DNA from: Nostoc sp. 'Peltigera membranacea cyanobiont' N6
Lineage (GTDB): Bacteria; Cyanobacteriota; Cyanobacteriia; Cyanobacteriales; Nostocaceae
Direction: 5' to 3'
DNA: 64,000 nt
Assembly (NCBI RefSeq): GCF_002949735.1
Contig: NZ_CP026681.1
Location: 4,613,501 to 4,677,500 of the forward strand
Under the pieces are notes generated by a model, which ran no database searches, had not been told where the DNA came from, and saw only the letters and a program-made list of their open reading frames with translations. Position numbers and translations under genes: made by a program. Shown piece by piece: positions 44,512 through 53,485 of this stretch (positions within the stretch are counted from its first letter, which is position 1; each line of letters begins with the position of its first letter).

Positions 44512-45159
44512 ATTCTATGTTAATCATTTTACTTGCTGGTTTGATTACATAGAGACATCTAGCGAATCTCCAATGCTGCCACCCAGTAGCAACGTATATT
44601 CTTAACAATTGCTAGTTTCCAAGATTAACTCAACTTTATCTAATTAGCGCTCTTTTTTGAAAAATTTATCTTAATTAGTGAAATAACATATAATCCGATA
44701 AATGATAAAAAGAATACAACCAAAAAATTATTTATTACCTGGTTATTAGTCCGTAAATTAACTTGTATTTTATTTTAAATGTAATGCTTAGTTCCATTTT
44801 TGTCTGTTTAGTTTAAACTAGCTATATTCAGCACAATATGAATTAATTGCTACAGTTTTTAAATGATGTGCTGAATGCTTATAGAAATTTACTTTGATTT
44901 TCAAATTTTTCTTGTTGGCTTGCTCGTCATATCGTTTGGTGCATCTTCATAGAGAAATTGGTGTCAATATAAGGTTTGAGGTTATCAAGAATAATTCCCG
45001 ACTATTCTAGAGATGATTGTTAACTAAAATTCCAAATTAGGAAGTTTTGGGATTTTAAATTTAATTAAGCGATTATTTAATTAAAATATCTATGTTATAC
45101 AATTTTCTCAAAGGATTTTTTACAAAAATAACCAGCTAATAAATTATTGGAGCCTATCA
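44512..45159. other. Intergenic region, AT-rich, no gene seen
   Basis: A 648-bp divergent spacer with long A/T runs. No ORF above noise, no hairpin of note and no known repeat was recognised. Promoters for the two flanking genes are expected. Confidence 0.5.
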
Positions 45160-46329
45160 ATGAATTTACCTGTAGTTGTAGATATTACTCTTGGCTTAGT
45201 TTTCATTTACTTAATTTTGAGCTTACTAGCTTCTGAAATTCAAGAACTGATTGCCACATTATTACAATGGAGAGCTAAACATTTAAAACTGTCAATTGAA
45301 TTACTTTTGTCAGGTGGTAGTGAAAGTGACAAGTCAGATATTATTAATGCAATAAAGTTAGTCCAAACACTTTATAACGATCCTTTGATTAATACATTGA
45401 ATCAACAAACCAAGGTAAAAGTAGAAAAGCATTTTCGGAGACTTACTAAAAATCCTGACGAACAAGTACTAGAAAAACAAAGCGGCCCTTCCTATCTTCC
45501 TTCTGAAACATTTTCAATTACTTTATTAGATACCTTAAAAATTCCTCAGCTAATTAATTATGTAAAACATCCTAGTGAAGAAACAAGAACAAACTTGCAT
45601 ATGATATTAGCATCTTATAAAGAACTTAAAAAAGGCATTAACGATCCAACGAGTGCAAGTTACACAAAGATTCAAGAAGTTTATGGAGATATTGACCAGA
45701 AATTTGTAGATTTTATTAATAATGAGTTACCGGATGAAGTTCCTGATAGTTTAATCAAAAGCCTTGCTGTGATTGCTCAACGTAGTCGGATAAAGGTTGG
45801 CGATCTCACTGAAGAAATAAATCAGTTTAAAAATGAAGTCGAAACATGGTTCGATCGCTCTATGGATCGAGCCAGTGGTGTTTATAAGCGCAATGCCAAA
45901 GGAGTTGCTATTTTAATTGGAATATCAATTGCCTTCTTAACTAATACTGATACATTTCACTTAATTAAAAGACTGTCGGAAGATTCAGTTATCCGCTCTA
46001 CCATTGCTCAAAGCGCAAGTCAACGAATCGATTATATCAACGATCCAGCAGCCAGAAGGGACATTGAAAAACTATTAGGCAATGCTTCTATACCTATTGG
46101 ATGGCAAAATATTAATCAACAGTTTGAGTTATTAGATACTACGAAATCGAATCAGGTTTACATTAGAATTTCACAAGTTATCAAATTAATTTGCGGTTGG
46201 GTAGTGAGTGGTTTCGCTATTGCGATGGGTGCGCCTTTTTGGTTTGATATCCTCAATAAAGTTATCAATGTGCGAAATGCAGGGCCAAAACCTGTTGCCT
46301 ATACTAAGGATCAACCGTCTCAAAGATAG
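45160..46329 (+). CDS. Hypothetical membrane protein with cytosolic helical domain
   Basis: The 389-residue protein has one N-terminal helix (VVVDITLGLVFIYLILSLLA), a soluble, Lys/Glu-rich helical region of about 230 residues, a hydrophobic stretch (GVAILIGISIAFLTN) and a final transmembrane segment (VIKLICGWVVSGFAIAMGAP). No known domain is recognised. The layout fits a membrane-tethered scaffold. It appears to be alone; a short repeat-derived frame follows directly. Confidence 0.75.
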   Translation: MNLPVVVDITLGLVFIYLILSLLASEIQELIATLLQWRAKHLKLSIELLLSGGSESDKSDIINAIKLVQTLYNDPLINTLNQQTKVKVEKHFRRLTKNPDEQVLEKQSGPSYLPSETFSITLLDTLKIPQLINYVKHPSEETRTNLHMILASYKELKKGINDPTSASYTKIQEVYGDIDQKFVDFINNELPDEVPDSLIKSLAVIAQRSRIKVGDLTEEINQFKNEVETWFDRSMDRASGVYKRNAKGVAILIGISIAFLTNTDTFHLIKRLSEDSVIRSTIAQSASQRIDYINDPAARRDIEKLLGNASIPIGWQNINQQFELLDTTKSNQVYIRISQVIKLICGWVVSGFAIAMGAPFWFDILNKVINVRNAGPKPVAYTKDQPSQR

Positions 46330-46331
46330 CT

Positions 46332-46496
46332 ATGGCAAAGGTGATTCGCGGCTATACAGACAAAACCCACCTCCAATACTGTTCGATTAAGGCAAGAGAC
46401 GCGATAAAAGAAAGAGACGCGATAAATCGCCGTCTCTACGAAGGACTGATTCTTGTAAAGACGGCGATTTATCGCGTCTGGCGTATATATGATTTA
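46332..46496 (+). CDS. Possible 54-codon small ORF, partly repeat-derived
   Basis: ATG at 46332, 2 bp after the stop of the membrane protein gene, opens MAKVIRGYTDKTHLQYCSIK and continues into the AGACGCGATAAATCGCCGTC repeat, ending ...RVWRIYDL. The first 20 residues are not repeat, the rest is. It may be the head of a former gene whose tail was replaced by a repeat insertion. Confidence 0.3.
46413..46480. repeat. Inverted pair of dispersed palindromic repeats
   Basis: AGAGACGCGATAAATCGCCG at 46413 and its inverse AAAGACGGCGATTTATCGCG at 46458 lie back to back around AAGGACTGATTCTTGT. A related copy is at 22561. The structure could fold as a large hairpin on RNA and might terminate transcription from either side. 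Confidence 0.65.
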
Positions 46497-46512
46497 TAAA
46501 CGTCCCTTTAAT

Positions 46513-47829
46513 TTAAAAAATAAAAATAACTTGGAGTTTTAATTCTTTATCCTCAACAGTAATCTCAATTTTTCTGATAAATTCTCGAAAGTAAAATCGT
46601 CGCTCTGTTTCCGACAAATCTAACCAAAATTGTGGTATGGAAACAGCTTGAGCAACAGAACGCAAGTTAACTGGGGGAAGCGTTGCCAACTTTGCTTCCA
46701 GTGCAGAAATTTCTGTGCGGAGTTTGTAAGCCCTTAGCTTTGCTGTTTCAACATCTAAAATTCCAGTTGTAATTAAAGCGGGTAACTGAGCAAGTATTTC
46801 TTGCTGACGAGCGATCGCTTGTCCTAAACTATTCTTGACTGCATCCAATTGCGGAAAATTCATCCCCGCTACAGCTAATGGTAAGTCATGGCAAACGGTT
46901 TCAATTGTATGTTCCAACACCTCTTGGTAGGGAATAGCCTTACACTTGGGGCGTTGAGGACAGCTAGTAGAACGTAAATAAAGATACTCCTTATCTTGGT
47001 TGCGTTGAGTGACACGAGTAACTGTCAGATGTGATTGACACTCAGCACAGACAACCAACCCAGCTAAAGAACGCCTAGCACTAGCAGTTCGAGATGGTAA
47101 ACGGCTGTTACGGCGTAAAAGTCGGTCAACTTGGGCTGCTTCGTCTTGAGAAATTATCGGAATATGAGTATTGGAAATAATTTCACCATTTTGGTAAGCT
47201 GTATTGCCGCGATAAACTGCATTAGTTAGCCAGCGTCTTCCTGTGGTTACAGAGATTTTTTTGCCGTATTTTTTTGCCAAGTAGCGAACTGAACCGCGTA
47301 GGGAACCATAGAGTAAAAAGTGTTCAAAAAAATCTTTGACTACTGGTGAAGTACTGCGATCGATAGTATATTTTCCCTTACCTCTGCGATAACCGTAGGG
47401 AACTTTACCGGGTGGCGGTGCAACTTCAAGCCGATTACGGGCGTGTCCTTGACGGATGCGACGACTGCGTTGTTGACGTTGAATTGCATTGAGCAAATTT
47501 AGCAAGTCAGCGCCGAGAGGGTAATTTTCGGAAGTGTAGGGTTGTTCAGTGGCAATTATCGCTACTCCCATTGCTTCGAGTTGATGCAAGCGATCGCTAA
47601 TTTCCTCTACAGTATCCCCTAATTCTTCCAACCGCCGAATCAAAAGATAATCTGCCGGTTCAGTTTCGCAATCGGTAAATAATTGTTGTAATTGCGTTCG
47701 CGCAGTGTGTCCAAAAGACTCTCGCTTGCCAAAATCTTCATAAACCCGATCTACCTCCCATCCCCAATCGGCTCGATCGGGAGCAGATTCTAATAGCGGA
47801 TTGGTATAAGAGTAGGCAATTATTTTCAT
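46513..47829 (-). CDS. Large serine recombinase-family protein (XisF-like), diverged catalytic site
   Basis: The 438-residue protein has an N-terminal resolvase-like domain, a recombinase domain (PPPGKVPYGYRRGKGKYTID, LAKKYGKKISVTTGRRWLTN), a zinc-ribbon domain (CAECQSHLTVTRVTQR, CPQRPKCKAIPYQ) and a coiled-coil tail, like the fdxN-element recombinase XisF. Ser7 in AYSYTNPLLE could be the nucleophile, but the usual Arg in the YxRxS motif is Thr and the usual LDRLxRS motif reads LEELGDT, so catalytic arginines are missing. It may therefore be inactive or regulatory. The start codon sits in a heptamer repeat. Confidence 0.85.
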   Translation of the reverse strand: MKIIAYSYTNPLLESAPDRADWGWEVDRVYEDFGKRESFGHTARTQLQQLFTDCETEPADYLLIRRLEELGDTVEEISDRLHQLEAMGVAIIATEQPYTSENYPLGADLLNLLNAIQRQQRSRRIRQGHARNRLEVAPPPGKVPYGYRRGKGKYTIDRSTSPVVKDFFEHFLLYGSLRGSVRYLAKKYGKKISVTTGRRWLTNAVYRGNTAYQNGEIISNTHIPIISQDEAAQVDRLLRRNSRLPSRTASARRSLAGLVVCAECQSHLTVTRVTQRNQDKEYLYLRSTSCPQRPKCKAIPYQEVLEHTIETVCHDLPLAVAGMNFPQLDAVKNSLGQAIARQQEILAQLPALITTGILDVETAKLRAYKLRTEISALEAKLATLPPVNLRSVAQAVSIPQFWLDLSETERRFYFREFIRKIEITVEDKELKLQVIFIF

Positions 47830-47871
47830 TTGTCATTTGTCATTTGTCATTTGTCATTTGTCATTTGTCAT
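47827..47871. repeat. Heptanucleotide tandem repeat TCATTTG (about 6 copies) over the recombinase start
   Basis: On the minus strand the repeat reads ATGACAA, so an ATG recurs every 7 bases in rotating frames before the recombinase ATG at 47829. No Shine-Dalgarno is visible apart from the repeat, which may affect translation start choice. Confidence 0.85.
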
Positions 47872-47898
47872 TGGGTATGGTTATTCTCCTTGTGCCTA

Positions 47899-48097
47899 AG
47901 AGGATGTCTGAAAAGTATCAAATATTTGTTGATCCCCCCTAACCCCCCTTCAAAAGGGGGGAATAAGAGTCTTAAAGTCCCCCTTTTTAAGGGGAGCCAC
48001 TGCGGTCTTGGGGTCTCCCCAAGTGAAGCAAGTGGCGTGGATTTAGGGGGATCTCCAAGTCTTAGGTGTATACAAAAAAACTTTTCAGACATCCTCT
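47899..48097. mobile_element. MITE with 18-bp perfect terminal inverted repeats
   Basis: Positions 47899-47916 and 48080-48097 are perfect inverted complements (AGAGGATGTCTGAAAAGT). The 199-bp element carries inner inverted stretches (CCCCCTAACCCCCCT, GGGGGGAATAAG, TTTAGGGGGATC) and no gene. It resembles MITEs mobilised by IS630/Tc1-type transposases. It sits 28 bp after the recombinase heptamer repeat and just before the VOC gene. Confidence 0.8.
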
Positions 48098-48104
48098 AAT
48101 CCTC

Positions 48105-48464
48105 TCACTGCTGACTTAACTCGATAATATTTCCATCAGGATCTTGAGTGAATAGAGCAGGACGGCCGGAAGCGCTGGGTTGAATGAGATAATTGTGATT
48201 GAGCAACTCTTGTTTAGCAGCGTCTAAGTTAGCGACTGAGAAAGCGACGTGGGGGTTGCGTCCCCATTTTTCGTTAGGGTTTTTGGTGGGGACAGTAGGT
48301 GCAACGATCAGGTGAATTTGATAGTTGCCGACTTGATACCATGCACCAGCATATTTTAGGGAACGATCTATTTTAGATAATCCCAATACTTTGCCATAAA
48401 AGTGTTCAGAGCGTTCTAAGTCAGTTACGAGAATTGCTGTGTGGAGACTTTGGGTAATTTGCAT
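48105..48464 (-). CDS. VOC-superfamily (glyoxalase/dioxygenase-like) protein
   Basis: The 119-residue protein has the paired beta-alpha-beta-beta-beta layout: LHTAILVTDLERSEHFYGKV, LGLSKI, then NPHVAFSVANLDAAKQELLN and DPDGNIIELSQ with a C-terminal metal-ligand Glu. The family covers glyoxalase I, fosfomycin-resistance enzymes and extradiol dioxygenases; the specific activity cannot be called. It is a single-domain protein and would act as a dimer. Confidence 0.88.
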   Translation of the reverse strand: MQITQSLHTAILVTDLERSEHFYGKVLGLSKIDRSLKYAGAWYQVGNYQIHLIVAPTVPTKNPNEKWGRNPHVAFSVANLDAAKQELLNHNYLIQPSASGRPALFTQDPDGNIIELSQQ

Positions 48465-48522
48465 TGTCGGTAAGCGCGATCGCGTTTACTTAAATTTTGA
48501 CGTAGTTTGACACTTACGGGGA

Positions 48523-48783
48523 GTGTCAAAAGATTACGATCCTGCACAATACGCATTGAATCACTTGGAAAAACACAATGGCAAAGTTGAAACCGCTTTT
48601 GAGGATTTGTGGATTGAGAAAAATGGGCAACCGTTGATACAGCAAAGTAAATCACTTTGGCAAGTAAGCACTATTGTATTGATGCGATCGCACTACTTGC
48701 CAATAAGTGCCGTCTTGCGGTTGAGTATTTGCATCGTCGTGTTATCTCAATGCAACCTATTGCAATTTGATTGTATCGGGTAA
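48523..48783 (+). pseudogene. Probable truncated gene fragment
   Basis: A GTG-started frame reads MSKDYDPAQYALNHLEKHNG then KVETAFEDLWIEKNGQ with good protein character for about 40 residues. It then becomes hydrophobic noise (IVLMRSHYLPISAVLRLSIC) that runs into the 21-bp tandem repeat. It looks like the head of a former helical protein cut off by rearrangement. No family recognised. Confidence 0.35.
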
Positions 48784-48908
48784 CAATGCTATTGTACCGA
48801 CTGACAATGCGATTGTATCGGGTAACAATGGGATTGTATCGACTGACAATGGCATTGTATTGGGTGATAATGGGATTGTATCGACTAACAATGCGATTGC
48901 ATCGACTT
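48769..48908. repeat. 21-bp minisatellite (about 6.7 copies), alternating two unit types
   Basis: Units such as GATTGTATCGGGTAACAATG and GATTGTATCGACTGACAATG alternate, giving a 42-bp higher-order period. It ends one base before the TPR gene's stop codon. Because 21 is divisible by three, the plus strand shows a heptapeptide pattern (NAIVSxN), but there is no sign of translation. Confidence 0.85.
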
Positions 48909-48909
48909 G

Positions 48910-50883
48910 CTACGCCTGCCTAATCACTCCATCACCTGGTAATCTCTCTAACACCTTCCGTGCCATCGCTCCCCAATATTCTTCCTTATACTCAACATAT
49001 ATCTCCAACGCTGTCTGCAAATAAACCCTCGCTTCTGGGTAGTTTTCTTCTGCTTCTGCAAGCATTCCTAAAGCGTGGTAAGTGATTGCTTGAGAATAGC
49101 GATCGCTAAATTCGATATTGATAGCCAAAGCTTGTTGATAATTGCGCCGCGACTCCTCAAATTCCTGCAATTCTTGGGCAACCATTCCCAAATGGTGGTA
49201 TGTGCTGGCAGAAGAATAGCGATCGCTAAATTCGATATCGATAGCCAAAGCTTGTTGGTAATAGCGCCGCGCCTCCTCAAATTCTCGCAATTCTTGGGCA
49301 ACTGTTCCCAACTGATGATAAGTTCTGGCAGAAGAATAGCGATCGCTAAATTCGATATTGATAGGCAAAGCTTGTTGGTAATTGCGTCGCGCCTCCTCAA
49401 ATTCCTGCAATTCTTGGGCAACTCTTCCCAACTCTTGGTATGTGAGTGCTTGAGAATAGCGATCGCTAAATTCGATATTGATAGCCAAAGCTTGTTGGTA
49501 ATTGCGTCGCGCCTCCTCAAATTCTCGCAATTCTTGGGCAACTCTTCCCAACTCCTGGTATGTGAGTGCTTGGGAATTACGATCGCCAAATTCGATATTG
49601 ATAGCCAAAGCTTGTTTGTAATTGCGTCGCGCCTCCTCAAATTCTCGCAATTCTTGGGCAACTCTTCCCAAATTGTAGTATGTGCTAGCTTGAGAATTGC
49701 GATCGCCATATTCAATATAGATAACCAAAGCTTGTTGGTAATTGCACCGCGCCTCCTCAAATTCTCGCAATCTTTGGGCAACTGTTCCCAAATTATGGTG
49801 GACGCGTGCTTGCTCATAGCGATCGCCATATTCAATATAGATAGCCAAAGCTTGTTGGTAATTGCGCCGCGCCTCCTCAAATTCCCCCAATCCTTGGGCA
49901 AATATTCCCAAATTTTCGTGGATGCGTGCTTGCTCATAGCGATCGCTAAATTCAATATAGATACCCAAAGCTTGTTGGTAATAGTACCGCGCCTCCTCAA
50001 ATTCCCCCAATTCATAGGCAAGCATTCCCAAACTTTGACATGTGGTAGCTTGAGAATAGCGATCGCCAAATTCAATTTTGATAGCCAAAGCTTGTTGGTA
50101 ATAGCGCCGTGCTTCCTCAAATTCTCGCAATTCATAGACAAGCATTCCCAAATGGTGGTAAGTGCTAGCTGAAGAAAAGCGATCGCCAAATTCGATTTTG
50201 AGCGCTAAAGCTTGTTGGTAATTGCGTCGCGCTTCCTCAAATTCCTGTAAATCTTGGGCAACATATCCCAACTGATGGTAGGTGCTAGCTAAAGAATGGC
50301 GAGCGTCAAATTCGATTTTTATCGCCAAAGCTTGTTGGTAATAGCGCCGCGCCTCCTCAAATTCCCGCAAATTTTGGGCAACTCTTCCCAACTGATGGTA
50401 GGTGCTAGCTGAAGAATAGCGATCGCCTATTTGTTGTTCAATTTCTAGACACTGTTGATAGAAGGTTGCCGCCTGTGTAAATTTTCTTAAGTATAGATAA
50501 GCATTGCCCAGTTCAAACAAAGCTGCAATTTCGCCGCGATGATTCTGAAGTTGCTGTGAAATAGTTAAATATTTTTGATAATAAGCGATCGCTGCATTAA
50601 ATTGCCTTTGCTGATAATAAGAATCTCCTAATGCGTAGAGGACTTCAGCATGGAAGCTGGAATCTTGAAACTCATCAGCTATTTTTTCGGCTTCTTCTAA
50701 ATATTCTCTAGCTTTGAGCGGTTCTTCATTCCTTAGATAAGCAACTCCTAGCTGATACAAAATATCACTACGATTGCGGAGATTTTCTCCTGTCGTCTGA
50801 TGTTCAGTGGAGTTAGATTCCATTAAGAGACGGTGTAAGAAATCGATCTGCTCTTGCTCTTCTGGAGATTCTAATCTATTCAT
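48910..50883 (-). CDS. Tetratricopeptide-repeat protein with highly uniform 40-residue units
   Basis: The 657-residue protein has about 15 TPR-like units. In most, the pattern is EFEEARRNYQQALAINIEFG, DRYSQASTYHxLGxVAQELR. The central dozen are nearly identical at DNA level (120-bp period), so they expanded recently and by recombination. The HIP1 octamer GCGATCGC is in most units, coding Ser/Gly-Asp-Arg. It is a solenoid adaptor for protein binding in the cytosol; no signal peptide. Long open frames on other strands over this region are by-products of the periodicity. Confidence 0.92.
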   Translation of the reverse strand: MNRLESPEEQEQIDFLHRLLMESNSTEHQTTGENLRNRSDILYQLGVAYLRNEEPLKAREYLEEAEKIADEFQDSSFHAEVLYALGDSYYQQRQFNAAIAYYQKYLTISQQLQNHRGEIAALFELGNAYLYLRKFTQAATFYQQCLEIEQQIGDRYSSASTYHQLGRVAQNLREFEEARRYYQQALAIKIEFDARHSLASTYHQLGYVAQDLQEFEEARRNYQQALALKIEFGDRFSSASTYHHLGMLVYELREFEEARRYYQQALAIKIEFGDRYSQATTCQSLGMLAYELGEFEEARYYYQQALGIYIEFSDRYEQARIHENLGIFAQGLGEFEEARRNYQQALAIYIEYGDRYEQARVHHNLGTVAQRLREFEEARCNYQQALVIYIEYGDRNSQASTYYNLGRVAQELREFEEARRNYKQALAINIEFGDRNSQALTYQELGRVAQELREFEEARRNYQQALAINIEFSDRYSQALTYQELGRVAQELQEFEEARRNYQQALPINIEFSDRYSSARTYHQLGTVAQELREFEEARRYYQQALAIDIEFSDRYSSASTYHHLGMVAQELQEFEESRRNYQQALAINIEFSDRYSQAITYHALGMLAEAEENYPEARVYLQTALEIYVEYKEEYWGAMARKVLERLPGDGVIRQA

Positions 50884-51227
50884 TTTGCTTCACTACTGGA
50901 TTGAGTAACTCCAGCACGCTTTTCATTCATTTATATACATCTTAACTTCCCAATGCTACTAGGGAAGGGTCTGTTCTTGTTAGGTCTATTGGACTTAACC
51001 CAGAAGCGCTATAACTTAAATAACTTTCAGCATTACCCAAGACAGGATTGCACAGGAGTAGTTTTGCTAAAATAGCGATCGTTTATAAACTACCCTATTA
51101 AGTATAACTTGATGACTACATCCAGAATTACATTCAATTGTCAATCCTCCAAAAGATATAAGACATATTATTTACCCTCACTTAATTAATTCCGATCGAC
51201 CCAACAAAAAAGTTACTGATAATCGTT

Positions 51228-51466
51228 TTCGCTCAACTACACTTAGTTTTAGAAGCTATTCTGCAAGGAGAGCAAGAACTGTTTGAATTAGAAGCAATTT
51301 AATGAGGAACAAAGCCGAAGTTTTATCTATACATGAATATATATTTTATCGATAAAAAGCATGATATGAATTAAAAAATAAGTTAATTATTCTGATTGAA
51401 GATATTACCGATAGACTTGTACTAAAACAAAAAATAGTACAGCAAGCATCGGATAAAAATCTGCAC
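51228..51466 (+). pseudogene. Decayed PAS-type sensor sequence upstream of the cyclase gene
   Basis: FAQLHLVLEAILQGEQELFE followed by a stop, then, in another frame, LIILIEDITDRLVLKQKIVQ running straight into the cyclase reading frame. The second piece is the typical end of a PAS/PAC domain in cyanobacterial sensors. So the cyclase gene once had a longer N-terminus with at least one more PAS domain that has been lost to stops and frameshifts. Confidence 0.6.
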
Positions 51467-53398
51467 GTGGATGCTATAATGTCATACAATAATTACATGT
51501 ATCAAGTAATTGATTCACTACCAGATGCTTTATTAGTAACCAGTAACGTAGGGAAAATAAAAAAACTCAATAATGCAGCTCAACAATTATTTGGTTTTAG
51601 TGAAGAAGAATTAATTAATCAGCCAATATCAAGAATAATTGATGACGATCAAGTATTAATAGAAGCCATTTATAAACATTCTTATTTTAGGCAAAAATTC
51701 CAGAACTTCGAGGTAGTTTGTCGAACTAAAACTAGAGAAAAGCGGTTGATTGCTTTTTCTTGTTCAGTAATTCCGAAAAAAATCAAAGGATTAGAAGATA
51801 TTGTCTACATTGGTCGAGATATTACTGCTCAAAAACATCGAGAACAGCGTACAAGTACCCAGTATGCTATCACTCGAATATTATCAGAATCCCAGAGTGT
51901 AAAGCAGGCAATTCCGCAAATTTTGCAGTCGATTTGTCAAAACTTAGGATGGGATTTAGGCGAACTTTGGACACCAAGTCAATATATTGGCACATCGGTA
52001 CATAAACACAGCCTCAATGCAGTACTAAGGTGTGTCGAAATTTGGTCAAGTCGAGTAATTTCTGTGCGAGAGTTTAAAGCAATCACCTGGCAAACTACTT
52101 ATACACCAAGTGTTGGCTTACCTGGTCGAATTTGGATTAGACGTTTACCCCTTTGGATTCAAGATATTACAGAAGATGGAGATAAAAGGCGATCGCAACC
52201 TGCGGCTGAAGCTGGATTGCACGCAGCTTTTGGTTTCCCCATCTTAGACGATAGTGAAATCTTAGGAGTGATGGTTTTCTTTAGCCGGGACGTACAACTA
52301 AAAGATAAAGACCTATTGCAAATGATGGGTTCTATTGGTAGTCAAATTGCCCAGTTTATCAAACGCAAACAAGCAGAAAATGCTTTGATAGAAAGCGAAG
52401 AACGATATCGGGATTTATTTGAAAATGCTAATGACCTGATTCAATCTGTCAATGCATCTGGTCATTTTTTGTATGTCAACCGTGCATGGCGAGAAACTTT
52501 AGGATATAACGAAGCTGAAATTGCGAATATGACTGTTTTCGATATTATACATCCAGAGTTTAAACAAGAATTTTGGCAAAGATTTTATCGCGTGCTATCA
52601 GGAGAAAAGTTCGATCGAGTAAAAGCGGCATTCGTTACTAAAGATGGTCAAACAATCTTTCTAGAAGGTAATATTAACTGTAAATTTGCCGAAGGTCATC
52701 CGGTTGCAGTTCGTGGCATATTTCGCAATGTCACCCAGCGACTAACAGCAGAAGAAGCGCTGCGCGAGCGGCAGGAAGAAACGGAACATTTACATTTATT
52801 GCTGAATATTTTGCCAACCCCAATCTCCAAGGAACTGAAAGCAGAATCAGCTAACATTGCCGATGTCACAGTTTTATTTGCAGATATCGTTGGCTTTACC
52901 GAAATAGCTGCTTCTATGAGTGCAATTCAAGTGGTAAACTTACTCAATTCGATTTTCTCAAGTTTCGATCGCCTCACCAAAAAATATGGTTTAGAGAGAA
53001 TCAAGACAATTGGCGATGCTTATATGGTACTTGGTGGCTTACCTACACGCCGCCCAGATCGTGCTCAAGCGATCGCTAGAATGGCACTCCAGATGCAAAC
53101 TGCGATCGCTCTATTTAATACTGAGAATAACCAAAACTTCAACCTCCGTATCGGCATTCATAGCGGTTCTGTAGTGGCAAGAGTAATTGACCTCAACAAA
53201 TTTACTTACGATCTTTGGGGAGACACGATAAACATCGCTAGCTGCATGGAATCCCAAAGTATTGTTGGTAAAATACAGGTTACAGAAAATACTTATAAGT
53301 CTTTGCGTAATGAATTTTTATTTGAAAAGCGAGGCGAAATCGAAGTTAAAGGCAAAGGGAAAATGACAACTTATTTTTTGATTGGACAAAAGGGATGA
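51467..53398 (+). CDS. PAS-GAF-PAS class III adenylate/guanylate cyclase
   Basis: The 643-residue protein starts at a GTG (51467) or ATG (51479). Domains in order: PAS (about 10-125, DALLVTSNVGKIKKLNNAAQ), GAF (about 140-295), PAS (about 305-420, ENANDLIQSVNASGHFLYVN) and a class III cyclase domain (about 440-640) with VLFADIVGFTEIAA holding the metal Asp residues and IKTIGDAYMVLGG. It makes cyclic AMP or GMP in response to an input sensed by PAS/GAF domains. Start choice is uncertain because the frame stays open upstream into decayed PAS sequence; the present N-terminus is probably shortened. Confidence 0.88.
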   Translation: MDAIMSYNNYMYQVIDSLPDALLVTSNVGKIKKLNNAAQQLFGFSEEELINQPISRIIDDDQVLIEAIYKHSYFRQKFQNFEVVCRTKTREKRLIAFSCSVIPKKIKGLEDIVYIGRDITAQKHREQRTSTQYAITRILSESQSVKQAIPQILQSICQNLGWDLGELWTPSQYIGTSVHKHSLNAVLRCVEIWSSRVISVREFKAITWQTTYTPSVGLPGRIWIRRLPLWIQDITEDGDKRRSQPAAEAGLHAAFGFPILDDSEILGVMVFFSRDVQLKDKDLLQMMGSIGSQIAQFIKRKQAENALIESEERYRDLFENANDLIQSVNASGHFLYVNRAWRETLGYNEAEIANMTVFDIIHPEFKQEFWQRFYRVLSGEKFDRVKAAFVTKDGQTIFLEGNINCKFAEGHPVAVRGIFRNVTQRLTAEEALRERQEETEHLHLLLNILPTPISKELKAESANIADVTVLFADIVGFTEIAASMSAIQVVNLLNSIFSSFDRLTKKYGLERIKTIGDAYMVLGGLPTRRPDRAQAIARMALQMQTAIALFNTENNQNFNLRIGIHSGSVVARVIDLNKFTYDLWGDTINIASCMESQSIVGKIQVTENTYKSLRNEFLFEKRGEIEVKGKGKMTTYFLIGQKG

Positions 53399-53485
53399 GG
53401 GGCATGGGGCATTAGTTATTTTTCCTCTGCCCCCCCGCTCCCTGCTCCCCCTGCTCCCTGCCCCCTGCCCCTGCCCCTCTACTCC

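Noticed and set aside
46513..47829. Recombinase as evidence for an active DNA excision element here
   Set aside because: No paired attachment-like direct repeats were seen around it, and its catalytic motifs are altered.
47830..48099. 89-codon frame on the plus strand
   Set aside because: It is made of the TCATTTG heptamer repeat and the MITE.
48767..49024. 85-codon frame with NAIVSxN heptapeptide repeats
   Set aside because: It is a translation of the 21-bp minisatellite and then the antisense of the TPR gene end.
49068..50189. Open frames of 373 and 365 codons in other frames or strand of the TPR gene
   Set aside because: A 120-bp period keeps all frames open by repetition; the TPR frame is the one with a recognisable fold.
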